Source: Cupriavidus laharis (lineage in GTDB: Bacteria > Pseudomonadota > Gammaproteobacteria > Burkholderiales > Burkholderiaceae). Taken from it: a DNA stretch of 64,000 nt. The notes under the pieces were generated by a model. It did not search any database. It was not told where the DNA came from and was given only the letters and a program-made list of their open reading frames with translations. The stretch covers positions 24,555 through 88,554 of the forward strand of contig NZ_CAJZAI010000018.1 in NCBI RefSeq assembly GCF_914271435.1, read 5' to 3'. Of the stretch, positions 1 through 8,265 are shown in pieces (positions within the stretch are counted from its first letter, which is position 1; each line of letters begins with the position of its first letter). Position numbers and translations under genes: made by a program.

Positions 1-2
1 AT

Positions 3-170
3 GTCCGTCTCAATGAGGTCGTCGCCCCCGGGCGCTGGCGCGGCGTGGTCTATGCCATCAGCCGGGGCCAGGAAGTGCTCGTCACTGCGGAAGGCCTGGA
101 AATCGACGATGTGGTCGAAGTCATGCGCGAGGAGATTGCCGCAGTGATTCCGTGCAGCCATCCGCATTGA
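3..170 (+). CDS. C-terminal fragment of an unidentified protein
   Basis: An open frame enters from the left edge and ends in TGA, giving the last 55 residues of a protein that begins outside the window. The visible part is a mixed acidic segment ending in Cys-Ser-His-Pro-His; I do not recognise the family. It converges on the MFS transporter gene, 60 bp away. The codon use is GC-rich like its neighbours, which supports a real gene end rather than chance. Confidence 0.5.
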   Translation, partial: VRLNEVVAPGRWRGVVYAISRGQEVLVTAEGLEIDDVVEVMREEIAAVIPCSHPH

Positions 171-180
171 GATGGCAGGT

Positions 181-206
181 GCGCCCGGCGGCATCGCCGC
201 GGGCGC
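181..206. terminator. Possible hairpin between convergent genes
   Basis: GCGCCCGGCG, a 4-nt loop, then its complement with a 2-nt bulge. It lies between two convergent gene ends. No T-run follows on either strand, so terminator function is only inferred from its place. Confidence 0.3.
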
Positions 207-230
207 AGGTCAGGCGCGGCCAGGCGGCCG

Positions 231-1553
231 TCAGGACCGATCCGGCTGGCGCGGCACGCCCAGCCACATCGACAGGCCGCTGGCCAGCAGCAAGGCGGCC
301 AGCAGGTACAGCGCATTGTCGAGGCTTCCCGTCTGCACCTTGATTTGTCCGATCACCCACGGGCTGACAATGCCGCTGGTGATGCCCACACTGCTGATGA
401 ATGCAATGCCGGCCGCTGCGCCGCTGGCGGGCAGGTGGCTTGGCGGCAGCGACCAGAATACCGGCAGCGCGGCAAAGATCAGCACGGCGGCCACGGACAG
501 GATGGCCAGCATCGCGGCCAGGCTCTGCAGGTGCAGCGTGAGCGCGGCCAGCGCCAGCGCGCCGCCGGCCGTGCATAGCAGGAAATGCCGGTGGCGTTCG
601 CCAGTGCGGTCGGAGTGCCGCGCAATCAGGATCAGGCCGACCGCGCCGACCGCATTGGGCACGACCGAGTAGAGGCTGATGGAGACGACATCGGTGATGC
701 CGAAGTCGCGGATCATCAGCGGCATCCAGAAGCTCAGCGCCAGCGAGCCGCAGGTCAGCGAAAAGTAGATGAAGGCGAAGAGGTAGGCGCGCGGGTTGCG
801 CAGTACCTGTAGCAGCGCCTGCAGCGAGTGCGCCTTGACGCCATGGTCTTCGGCGCGGGCCCGCGCCAGGAACGCCTTTTCGCGGTCGGTGAGCCAGCTC
901 GCCTGGCCCGGTTCGTCGACCAGGAAAAACGCGGCGATCACGCCCAGCACGATGGCCGGCGCACCTTCGATCGCGAACATCCACTTCCAGCCTTGCATGC
1001 CGAGCACACCGGCCATGTCGCGCATGATCCAGCCCGACACCAGCCCGCCCAGCACGCCGGCAATAGCCACGCCGGCGAAGAAGATCGCCATCACCGCGGC
1101 GCGGCGTTTTGCCGGGAACCAGTAGGTCAGGTAGAGCACGATGCCGGGAAAGAAGCCTGCCTCGAACACGCCAAGCAGGAAGCGCAGCGTATAGAACTGC
1201 GTCGGCGACGATACCGCCATCATGCCGACCGAGGCCACGCCCCACAGCACCATGATGCGCGTGAAGGTGCGGCGCGCGCCGAAGCGCGCCAGCAGCATGT
1301 TGCTGGGCACCTCGCACAGCACGTAGCCGACGTAGAACACCGCGGCGCCCAGGCCGTACATGGCGTCGCTGAACCCGAGGTCCTGCTTCATCTGCAACTG
1401 GGCGAAGCCGATGTTGATGCGGTCCAGGAATGAAACCACGTAGCACACGAACAGGAACGGGATCAGGCGCAGCCAGACCTTGCGGTATAGCGCGTCTTCT
1501 TCGTGCGCGGCGTAAGCGGGGGCCGCAATCGCCCCTGAGGCCAGATTGCTCAT
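231..1553 (-). CDS. MFS transporter, anion:cation symporter (ACS) family
   Basis: A 440-residue, about 12-helix inner-membrane permease, probably taking up an organic acid by proton symport. The first helix ends with FLDRINIGFAQLQM, typical of the ACS family that carries glucarate, phthalate and similar carboxylates, and an ARFGARRTFTR loop follows helix 2 as in MFS motif A. I chose the ATG at 1553 because GGAGA precedes it at good spacing; an open frame extends further upstream without a ribosome site. It is the last gene of a minus-strand run with a flavin hydroxylase, so the likely cargo is the aromatic substrate of that pathway. The exact substrate is unknown. Confidence 0.85.
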   Translation of the reverse strand: MSNLASGAIAAPAYAAHEEDALYRKVWLRLIPFLFVCYVVSFLDRINIGFAQLQMKQDLGFSDAMYGLGAAVFYVGYVLCEVPSNMLLARFGARRTFTRIMVLWGVASVGMMAVSSPTQFYTLRFLLGVFEAGFFPGIVLYLTYWFPAKRRAAVMAIFFAGVAIAGVLGGLVSGWIMRDMAGVLGMQGWKWMFAIEGAPAIVLGVIAAFFLVDEPGQASWLTDREKAFLARARAEDHGVKAHSLQALLQVLRNPRAYLFAFIYFSLTCGSLALSFWMPLMIRDFGITDVVSISLYSVVPNAVGAVGLILIARHSDRTGERHRHFLLCTAGGALALAALTLHLQSLAAMLAILSVAAVLIFAALPVFWSLPPSHLPASGAAAGIAFISSVGITSGIVSPWVIGQIKVQTGSLDNALYLLAALLLASGLSMWLGVPRQPDRS

Positions 1554-1655
1554 TGCTTTGTCTCCGGTGTAAGCGCCGCCCGCGCCGGCCTTTGACAGGC
1601 CTTCGCAACGGGTCGGGCGGAAAGGGCCGGGCACGCGGGACGCGTGCCCGCAGGG

Positions 1656-1892
1656 TCAGCTTGCGCTGGCGGTGTCGCCGGCGATGCCTTCGCGTGCGGC
1701 CTGCATCGCCGCGAGCAGCACGTCGTGGTCGCCGATGTGGTTGGCGAGCAGCAGGATGAGCTGGGCGTTGGCGGCCTGGCTCTGCGCGTCGTCCAGGTCG
1801 CGGTGCATGTCGATCAGCGCTTCGTAGAAGTCGTCAGGACGGGCCAGGTTGGGTTCGGTATTGAGGGTATGTGCCTGGGCTTGGCTGGGCAT
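1656..1892 (-). CDS. DUF2783 family protein
   Basis: A 78-residue cytoplasmic protein without signal or membrane segment, matching the DUF2783 pattern (NTEPNL start, DDFYEAL, then a helix with LLLANHIGDHDVL). Members usually sit beside FAD-dependent aromatic hydroxylases, and here the gene lies 46 bp downstream of one. The start at 1892 has GGAG at proper distance; an upstream in-frame start would overlap the hydroxylase end. A role as small partner or regulator of the hydroxylase is an inference; no biochemical function is known to me. Confidence 0.75.
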   Translation of the reverse strand: MPSQAQAHTLNTEPNLARPDDFYEALIDMHRDLDDAQSQAANAQLILLLANHIGDHDVLLAAMQAAREGIAGDTASAS

Positions 1893-1938
1893 GGCGTTGT
1901 CTCCGGATTCTGTGGGGCGGCCTGTCATCGGTCAGGCC

Positions 1939-3666
1939 TTATGCCGCCATGGCGGCCGGCTGGTGCGCCTTGCCGGCAGGCAGTTGCGCGCCGCTCGCGC
2001 GCGCCAGCGCGTCGCCGATGCGTTGCGCGTCGATGCGGCGCCAGCGCGCGCAGACATGCTGGTCCGGCCGGATCAGGTAGAAGGTGCCCGGTGCGGCGCT
2101 GTAGCGTTGCGCCGCCAGCCCTTCGTCGTCACGTACTACGGTGATGCCGGACGCGGGCTGCGCCGATGTACCGATGTACACGAGGCGGATCGGCAAGCCT
2201 GACTGCGTCAATTGTTCGAGCGCGAGGCGGTTCTCGCTGTCGAGGCTGTCAGGCGTGCCGAACACCAGCCCGGTGAACTCGCCACCGAGATGCTGGAGCA
2301 GCCAGCCCGCGCCATGCGCGTCCGAGACCGGGGCGTCCGCGCAGGCCGCGCCGGGCGCCATGGTGCCGCCGAGTCCATCCGCATCAGGCGTATTGAGCGG
2401 CGAGCCGTGCAGCACCGCCGGTACCGACAGGCGCCCGCTGTTGACCAGGCCGCGTGCAAAGGCATGGCGACGAGACAGCCCCAGCACGGCATCGCGGAAC
2501 AGGCGGCTGACCGGGCTCTTGGGCGTGATGAAATCCGTCGCGCGGGTGGAGTTGAGGATGTTCTCGTCGGCGGCGTACTCGCGTTCGCTCGCGTAGGTGT
2601 CGAGCAGGTTGTCGGCCGCGCGGCCCTGCAGCACGTAGGCGAGCTTCCAGGCCAGGTTCTCGGCATCCTGCACGCCGCTGTTGGCGCCGCGTGCGCCAAA
2701 CGGCGAGACACCGTGCGCGGAGTCGCCCGCGAACAGCACGTTGCCGTGCCGGAAGCTGTCCATGCGCAGGCACGAGAACGTATAGACGCTGACCCATTCG
2801 AGCGTGAACTTCGCGTCCGGGCCCAGCAGTGCCTGTACGCGCGGGATCACGCGCTCAGGCGCTTTCTCCAGGACGGGGTCTGCCTCCCAGCCGAGCTGGA
2901 AGTCGATGCGCCAGACATTGTCGGGCTGGCGGTGCAGCAGCACCGACTGGTTCGGGTGGAACGGCGGGTCGAACCAGAACCAGCGCTCGGTGGGAAAGTC
3001 CGCTTCCATCTTCACGTCGGCGATCAGGAATCGGTCCTTGAAGGTCCGGCCCTTGCTGTCCAGGCCCAGCAGCTTGCGCACCGGGCTGCGCGAGCCGTCG
3101 GCAGCCACTACGTAACGGGCGGACAGCGTGTAGCAGCCCTCCGGCGTTTCGATCGTCAGCGCGATGGTTTCGTCGGGCGTGCCGGACTGCCGCGGTTCGA
3201 GCCCGACCACCTTGTTGCGCCAGCGGATCTCGATATTGGGCAGCGCCTGCGCGCGCTCCAGCAGGAAGCCTTCCAGATAGTACTGCTGCAGGTTGATGAA
3301 GGCCGGGCGACGATGGCCCGCCTCCGGCAGCAGGTCGAAGCTGTAGACCTGCTGGTCGCGCAGGAACACCTTGCCCACGTTCCAGCTCACGCCCTTGTCG
3401 ACCATGGGCTGGCCACAGCCCAGGCGGTCGAAGATGTCCAGCGTGCGCTTGGCGAAGCAGATGGCGCGCGATCCGGCGGACAGCGTGCAGTCGTCGTCCA
3501 CCAGCACCACGGGCACGCCCCGCTGGGCCAGGTCGATGGCGGTCGCCAGGCCGATGGGCCCGGCGCCGACCACGACGACTGGATAGGCCGCGCCATCCGC
3601 GTGGCCGCCGCGCTGTTCCGCGCAGGGCTGGTACTCGAATGTCAGGTGCTGGTAATCGATGGTCAT
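1939..3666 (-). CDS. FAD-dependent aromatic hydroxylase (MhpA/PheA type)
   Basis: A 575-residue group A flavoprotein monooxygenase, expected to hydroxylate an aromatic acid or phenol using NAD(P)H and oxygen. Visible motifs are the Rossmann GAGPIG at 34-39, the DG motif AADGSRSP near 189-195, and the FAD-ribityl GD motif FAGDSAHGVSPFGARG near 312-327. The remaining C-terminal third has the length of the thioredoxin-like domain found in phenol hydroxylases. Start at 3666 is preceded by GGAGA. The gene follows the MBL-fold gene by 58 bp and is followed by a DUF2783 gene. It resembles 3-(3-hydroxyphenyl)propionate hydroxylase, but no ring-cleavage genes are nearby, so the substrate cannot be fixed. 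Confidence 0.88.
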   Translation of the reverse strand: MTIDYQHLTFEYQPCAEQRGGHADGAAYPVVVVGAGPIGLATAIDLAQRGVPVVLVDDDCTLSAGSRAICFAKRTLDIFDRLGCGQPMVDKGVSWNVGKVFLRDQQVYSFDLLPEAGHRRPAFINLQQYYLEGFLLERAQALPNIEIRWRNKVVGLEPRQSGTPDETIALTIETPEGCYTLSARYVVAADGSRSPVRKLLGLDSKGRTFKDRFLIADVKMEADFPTERWFWFDPPFHPNQSVLLHRQPDNVWRIDFQLGWEADPVLEKAPERVIPRVQALLGPDAKFTLEWVSVYTFSCLRMDSFRHGNVLFAGDSAHGVSPFGARGANSGVQDAENLAWKLAYVLQGRAADNLLDTYASEREYAADENILNSTRATDFITPKSPVSRLFRDAVLGLSRRHAFARGLVNSGRLSVPAVLHGSPLNTPDADGLGGTMAPGAACADAPVSDAHGAGWLLQHLGGEFTGLVFGTPDSLDSENRLALEQLTQSGLPIRLVYIGTSAQPASGITVVRDDEGLAAQRYSAAPGTFYLIRPDQHVCARWRRIDAQRIGDALARASGAQLPAGKAHQPAAMAA

Positions 3667-3724
3667 GCCAATGTCTCCGTCCACTCTCTCTTCTCGTGCT
3701 TGATTCCCTGTTGCCGCCGGCGCC

Positions 3725-4684
3725 TCAGTCCTGCAGCGCGGCCCACATGTCCTTGTCGCGCTGGGCGGTCCAGATGCGAGGGTGGCGGATACCGCTGGCT
3801 TCGTCGTAGGCACGCGAGACGTCGAACGGCAGGCAGTGCTCGTAGATGAATACCTGGCCGAACTTCGGGTCCATGGCGCGGCGCGTGTGGGCCATGGCTG
3901 CCTTCAGGTCGAGCTTGTCGGCCACGGCTTCCTTGCCGGCCTGGAACAGCGTGGTGACGAAGTCCTTGGTGTAGGCGATGCCCTTGCTGACCTCTTCAGG
4001 CGTGGTCAGGGCAGGGCCGCGGCCTGGAACGAGCTTCTCGGGCTGCAGCGCGGCCAGCGCGTCGAGCGTGGCGGGCCATTCGGCAAGCTGGGCATCGCCG
4101 CAGTAACAGGCGGCGTCGTATTCGACCAGGTCGCCCGAGAACAGCACTTTCTGGGACGGCAGCCAGACCACGGTGTCACCCTTGGTGTGGCCCGAGCCGA
4201 GGTGGGCAATGCGCACTTCCAGCTTGCCCAGGAACAGCGTGATTTCCTTCTCGAACACCAGCGTCGGCCAGGTCAGGCCCGGCACGGTCTCGACGCCGGC
4301 GAACAGGCGCGGGAAGCGTTCGATTTCCGACTTCATGTCGGCCTCGCCGCGCTCGACGATCATTTCATAGGTGCCGCGGCTGGCGATGACCTGCTGCGCG
4401 CCTTCGGCGAAGTATGCCGATGCGCCCAACACGCGCACCGCGTGGTAGTGCGACAGCACCACGTACTTGATGGGCTTGTCGGTCACCGCGCGGATCCTGG
4501 CGATCAGGTCCTGCGCCATGGCCGGGGTGGCGGTGGTGTCGACGATGATCACGCCGTCGTCGCCGATGATCACGCCGGAGTTGGGGTCGCCTTCGGCCGT
4601 GTAGGCGTAGGCGTTCTCGGACAACTGGGTGAAGGTGATCTGCTTGGCTTCCAGGTCGGCCTGGGATGCGAATGCCTTGCTCAT
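3725..4684 (-). CDS. MBL-fold metallo-hydrolase with altered metal motif
   Basis: A 319-residue metallo-beta-lactamase fold protein. The usual HxHxDH zinc motif reads HYHAVR at residues 79-84, so the two histidines stay but Asp and the last His are replaced by Val and Arg. Later parts of the fold are kept: GSGHTKGD, and FSGDLVEYD with the bridging Asp. The frame is intact and codon use is normal, so this looks like a subfamily feature rather than decay, with perhaps a single metal site. The start at 4684 has GAGGA upstream; an alternative ATG lies 18 bp earlier. It is the first gene of the operon with the flavin hydroxylase, divergent from iclR. Confidence 0.75.
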   Translation of the reverse strand: MSKAFASQADLEAKQITFTQLSENAYAYTAEGDPNSGVIIGDDGVIIVDTTATPAMAQDLIARIRAVTDKPIKYVVLSHYHAVRVLGASAYFAEGAQQVIASRGTYEMIVERGEADMKSEIERFPRLFAGVETVPGLTWPTLVFEKEITLFLGKLEVRIAHLGSGHTKGDTVVWLPSQKVLFSGDLVEYDAACYCGDAQLAEWPATLDALAALQPEKLVPGRGPALTTPEEVSKGIAYTKDFVTTLFQAGKEAVADKLDLKAAMAHTRRAMDPKFGQVFIYEHCLPFDVSRAYDEASGIRHPRIWTAQRDKDMWAALQD

Positions 4685-4842
4685 GCTGTCGGTCCTCTTC
4701 ATGGGGGCGGGCGGGACAGCGGCACGCGAATCCTTGCGCGGCTCCGCGCGGCTGTCTCGCCCCGTTCGTTGATCTTTGTCTTGCCGCAGCGACGCTGTGC
4801 GTGCTCGGCGACGGGGTAGTGCCATCTTAGGAAACGGCGTTT

Positions 4843-4880
4843 AATTAATCAATAGCTAAGTGATTAGCCTATGATTAATT
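4843..4880. promoter_or_regulatory. 38-bp palindromic operator between iclR and MBL operon
   Basis: Outer arms AATTAATCA and TGATTAATT match perfectly, and an inner dyad GCTAA/TTAGC shares the same centre at 4861.5. Only three pairs between the arms and two at the centre fail to match. The AT-rich block stands out in a GC-rich region and lies between the divergent starts at 4684 and 4974. It is a good candidate for binding by one or both IclR proteins. Confidence 0.6.
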
Positions 4881-4973
4881 TTGGATGGAGCGCAAAAAAT
4901 CGAGGGTAAACACTTAGATGCGGCATCCATCCCGGTGACGCTCGATTAATATCTGGGCTTTCCGGAGAGGACG

Positions 4974-5768
4974 ATGGCGGCAGCGGGGCGCAAGACGGCG
5001 CAAGCGGAATGCGAGGAGAAGGTGCAGCGCGGCATCCAGAGCGTGGAGGTCGCTGGCCGGTTCCTGGGCGCGCTGGCGGCCGTGCGTGTGCCGATGACGC
5101 TCGCCGAACTGTCGGAAGCGGCACAGCTCGCGCCCGCACAGGCCCATGCCTACCTGGTCAGCCTGACACGGCTCGGGCTGATCAAGCGCGACCACCTGTC
5201 GGGCCGCTACGAGCCGGGCCCGCTGTCGCTGCAGCTCGGCATGCTACACCTGGACTCCGATCCGGCCTACCGCGCCGCCGTGCCGCGCGTGGACGAGCTG
5301 GCCGAGGCCACGGGTTTCAGTGTGGCGATCAGCATTGCCGGCCCGCAGGGGCCCGCCATCGTGCGTTACGTGCCGGCTGCGGCGCCGCTGCACGTGAACC
5401 TGCACGTTGGCACCGTCATGGCGCTGGCGGCGACGGCGACCGGGCGCGTGTATTGCGCGTTCAAGCCAAGCGCCGGCTGGGAGGCGATCTGGCGGCAGCA
5501 GCAGCCGCAGGCCAGCCCCGCGGATCGCGCCGTATTCGACGACACGCTCCAGGCCATTCGCGCGCGCGGCATGGAGCGCAGCATCGACACCCCCAGCCCG
5601 GCCGTCAGCAGCCTGAGCGTGCCCGTACTCGATGCGGGCGGCGCGTTGCGGCTGGTGCTGACCGTCGTGGGTTCCACGGGCGCCATCAATGTGGATTGGC
5701 AGGGGCCGGTGGCAACGGCATTGCAGGCTACCGCGCGCGATATCGGCGCAAACCTTGGACAAGCATGA
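4974..5768 (+). CDS. IclR family transcriptional regulator (first of pair)
   Basis: A 264-residue regulator with the IclR layout: N-terminal winged helix-turn-helix (IQSVEVAGRFLGAL, TLAELSEAAQLAPAQAHAYL, LGLIKRD) and a C-terminal effector domain (VDELAEATGFSVAIS, VGTVMALAATATGRV, SLSVPVLDAGG). It reads away from the flavin hydroxylase operon and shares its promoter region, so it probably controls that operon in response to the pathway substrate. The start is set by the GGAGAGGACG stretch before the ATG. Its stop overlaps the next iclR start (ATGA), so both are made from one message. Confidence 0.9.
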   Translation: MAAAGRKTAQAECEEKVQRGIQSVEVAGRFLGALAAVRVPMTLAELSEAAQLAPAQAHAYLVSLTRLGLIKRDHLSGRYEPGPLSLQLGMLHLDSDPAYRAAVPRVDELAEATGFSVAISIAGPQGPAIVRYVPAAAPLHVNLHVGTVMALAATATGRVYCAFKPSAGWEAIWRQQQPQASPADRAVFDDTLQAIRARGMERSIDTPSPAVSSLSVPVLDAGGALRLVLTVVGSTGAINVDWQGPVATALQATARDIGANLGQA

Positions 5769-6604
5769 GTACGCAAGCGGCACCGAACGATGACCGGACT
5801 GCCGACGGGGGCAAGCCGCAGCGCGGCATCCAGTCGCTCGACAGCACCGGCCAGTTGCTGGTGGCGCTGGTGGCGGCAGGCAGGCCGCTGTCGCTGCGCG
5901 ACCTGGCGCAGGCGGCCGGCATGGCGCCGGCCAAGGCGTTCCCGCACCTGGTGAGCCTGCAGAAGACCGGCCTGCTCGCGCGCGATGCCGCGGGAAATTT
6001 CCTGTGCGGCCCTCTGAGCCTGGAATTGGGGCTGATCGCCCTGCAGCGCTTGTCGCCCGCGCGTGAAGCGGAGCCGGAAATCATCGAACTTGCGGGCGCC
6101 ACGGGCCTGAGCGTGGCCATGGCGGTGCTCGGGCCGCTGGGGCCTACCGTGGTGCGGCTGGAGGAGTCGGCACGGCCGCAGCATGTGAGCCTGCGCGTCG
6201 GCACGGTGCTTTCGCTCGTCAATACCGCGATCGGCCGCACCATGGCGGCGTACCTGCCGGAGAACGTGCTGGCCGGCCTGCTCGCGCGCGATGACCTGCG
6301 CATGGCCGGCGTTGCGCGTGCCGAGGTGCTTGGCGATGATGGAAAGCTTGCCCCGGACTATGCCAGCCGGCTGGCGCAGGTGCGCAGCGAACAGGTCGAC
6401 AACGCGCTGAGCCGGCCGGTACCCGGCATCGACACGCTCGCGGCGCCAGTATTCGACCACACGGGCAGCCTGGCGCTGGTGGTGGCGGTGATGGGGTCGA
6501 CCGGCAGTTTCGACAGCAGTACGCAAGGCGCCACCGCCGACCTGGTGCGCCAGGCGGCGCACCGGCTTTCGTGGCGCTTCGGCGCCATGCAGGCGCCGGG
6601 CTGA
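5765..6604 (+). CDS. IclR family transcriptional regulator (second of pair)
   Basis: A 279-residue IclR paralogue of the gene before it. PQRGIQSLDSTGQLLVALV aligns with the same region of the first protein, followed by an HTH (SLRDLAQAAGMAPAKAFPHL) and an effector domain ending DTLAAPVFDHTGSLALVVAV. The start overlaps the upstream stop by ATGA, so translation is probably coupled. Two adjacent, coupled IclR genes suggest a heteromer or two signals acting on one promoter; that is inference. The longer open frame that begins far upstream in the same phase merely runs through the first gene out of frame. Confidence 0.88.
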   Translation: MSTQAAPNDDRTADGGKPQRGIQSLDSTGQLLVALVAAGRPLSLRDLAQAAGMAPAKAFPHLVSLQKTGLLARDAAGNFLCGPLSLELGLIALQRLSPAREAEPEIIELAGATGLSVAMAVLGPLGPTVVRLEESARPQHVSLRVGTVLSLVNTAIGRTMAAYLPENVLAGLLARDDLRMAGVARAEVLGDDGKLAPDYASRLAQVRSEQVDNALSRPVPGIDTLAAPVFDHTGSLALVVAVMGSTGSFDSSTQGATADLVRQAAHRLSWRFGAMQAPG

Positions 6605-6649
6605 GATGTGCGGCTTGCTGCTGCGCCACGCGGATATTGGCGGACCGGA

Positions 6650-7834
6650 TCAGCGCATCCCGCCGCCGCGTTCGTAGACCTCCGCCGCATGCAGCAGCCC
6701 GCCCAGTTCGCCCTGGCGATGGAGCACGGCATCGCGGATCGCCCGGGTCACCGGAAATGTGTCCTGGATGTCGCGTCGCGTGCCGTCAGGCGGCAGCGGG
6801 GCCAGCGACAGCACACCTGTCAGGAATGCGGCTTCCGCGAACGCGGCATCGTGCGGCCGGACGTGGCGTGCCGCTTGCTCCATGAAGCAGGCGCGGCGGT
6901 GCGCCGCCTGGGCGCGCACGCTGGGCTCGCTGGGCAGGCGGAAGCCGTCTGACATCTGGAGCAGTTGCACCCAACGCAGCAAGCTGTCCTGACCAACCGC
7001 CTGCAGCAGTGCTCGCGCGCTGCCAAAACCGCGGGCGGGCCGCACGCCCATCGCCACGGAGAGCCGCAGCAACTGGGCGACCAGGCCGGGGTTGGCCTTC
7101 AGCTCAGCCAATAGCGCATCGCCGGGCCCGCCGTGCGCCAGCAGCGCTTGCAGCCGTGCCAGCGCAGCACGGTCCAGGTGCGGCAACGGTGCCGTCAGCG
7201 GCTCCGGACGTGCGAAGTGAAAGCCCTGGAACAGATGGAACCCGAGCCGTTGGGCCAGCGCGAATTCTTCCGCGGTTTCAACCTTCTCGGCGATCAGCAG
7301 GCGGTCCGCCTGCAGCACGGCATCGGCCAGGCGCGGAAGCTCCGCGCGGCTGGCAAGCCGGAAATCGACCTTCACGAAGTCGACCGCGGGCAGCGCCTTG
7401 CGGACATCGTCCGACAGCGCCGGGACGTCGTCGAGCGCCAGGCGATAGCCGGCCTCCCGCAGCCATGCCAGGCGGTGCAGCACGCAGGCATCCATCGGCA
7501 CGCTTTCGAGCACTTCCAGGACGAAATGCCCCGGGGGCGCCAGCAACAGCACATCGTCAAGCAGTAACTGCCGGCCAAGGTTGACGAATCCGGCATGCTT
7601 GCGCAGCGCCCAGTCCAGCCCGGTACCGCCGAGCGTGCGCGCGATGACGTGGGCCGTGGCGGCGCTGTCATCGAGCACGTTTGCCCAGTTCCCGCCGGCT
7701 TCCCGGTACAGCAGTTCAAAGGCCTGCGGGATGCCGGCTGCATCGACGATGGGCTGGCGCCCGAAATGCAGTACCTCGGCATCATGGGGACCGGGCATGG
7801 GTACGGCTGACAAAGAACGAAGGGCGTGTTGCAT
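6650..7834 (-). CDS. EAL-HDOD domain signalling protein (YuxH-like), degenerate EAL
   Basis: A 394-residue cytoplasmic protein. Residues about 25-225 form an EAL-like domain beginning GRQPIVDAAGIPQAFELLYR; the rest is an HDOD domain. The catalytic motif EALLR reads ELLYR, the LExTE region reads LEVLES, and DDFGTG is replaced by DDVPAL, so cyclic-di-GMP hydrolysis is unlikely. Such proteins are known as protein-interaction regulators of motility or stress. No good ribosome site precedes the ATG at 7834; a second in-frame ATG at 7798 just before the EAL domain is possible. It is divergent from the FNR gene and near flhDC, which fits a link to motility control. Confidence 0.75.
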   Translation of the reverse strand: MQHALRSLSAVPMPGPHDAEVLHFGRQPIVDAAGIPQAFELLYREAGGNWANVLDDSAATAHVIARTLGGTGLDWALRKHAGFVNLGRQLLLDDVLLLAPPGHFVLEVLESVPMDACVLHRLAWLREAGYRLALDDVPALSDDVRKALPAVDFVKVDFRLASRAELPRLADAVLQADRLLIAEKVETAEEFALAQRLGFHLFQGFHFARPEPLTAPLPHLDRAALARLQALLAHGGPGDALLAELKANPGLVAQLLRLSVAMGVRPARGFGSARALLQAVGQDSLLRWVQLLQMSDGFRLPSEPSVRAQAAHRRACFMEQAARHVRPHDAAFAEAAFLTGVLSLAPLPPDGTRRDIQDTFPVTRAIRDAVLHRQGELGGLLHAAEVYERGGGMR

Positions 7835-8265
7835 GGGAATATTCCAGGAGGAGGCCGGCAATTTCCTGATGCGGATTAATGCAGAGAACGCGTGGAAGGG
7901 ATTTGATAGCGTTTTTCGGATATGCCGCAAAAATCAGAAAAATCGTATCTGGCGCAACAGGAATCAACAGGAAAGCGCCGCGATGATAGGAAGGGTGTTC
8001 CTCGACTTCCTTGATCCGAGCCAAAAATCCCGGCGCGTCCGGACTCTCCTCCCATTTCCGAGATCTGTACCAGAGCATTACCGCACCATGGTCGGAAAAC
8101 TCCTAATACGCATTCGGAAACTACAGATTGCGCTGTGAGTGCAGGTCAATAAAATCAAATTTAAGGTTTTCGTGATTCGATTTTCGGAGCCAATCTAATT
8201 GACTGGTAATACCTGCGAAGGATCACCCGAAACCATCCATTGAGATCCCTTCTTCCAAGGTGCCC
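7835..8265. promoter_or_regulatory. 431-bp divergent promoter region
   Basis: The stretch lies between the EAL-HDOD gene and the FNR gene and must hold both promoters. It is AT-richer near 8130-8220. A single FNR half-site, ATCAA, occurs at about 8153, but no full TTGAT-N4-ATCAA site is seen. No convincing gene or strong hairpin was found. Confidence 0.4.

Noticed and set aside
2212..3849. A 545-codon plus-strand frame
   Set aside because: Shadow of the flavin hydroxylase gene; composition typical of reverse-complement coding sequence.
8150..8215. Possible FNR box upstream of the FNR gene
   Set aside because: Only one ATCAA half-site is present; the partner half at the right spacing is missing.
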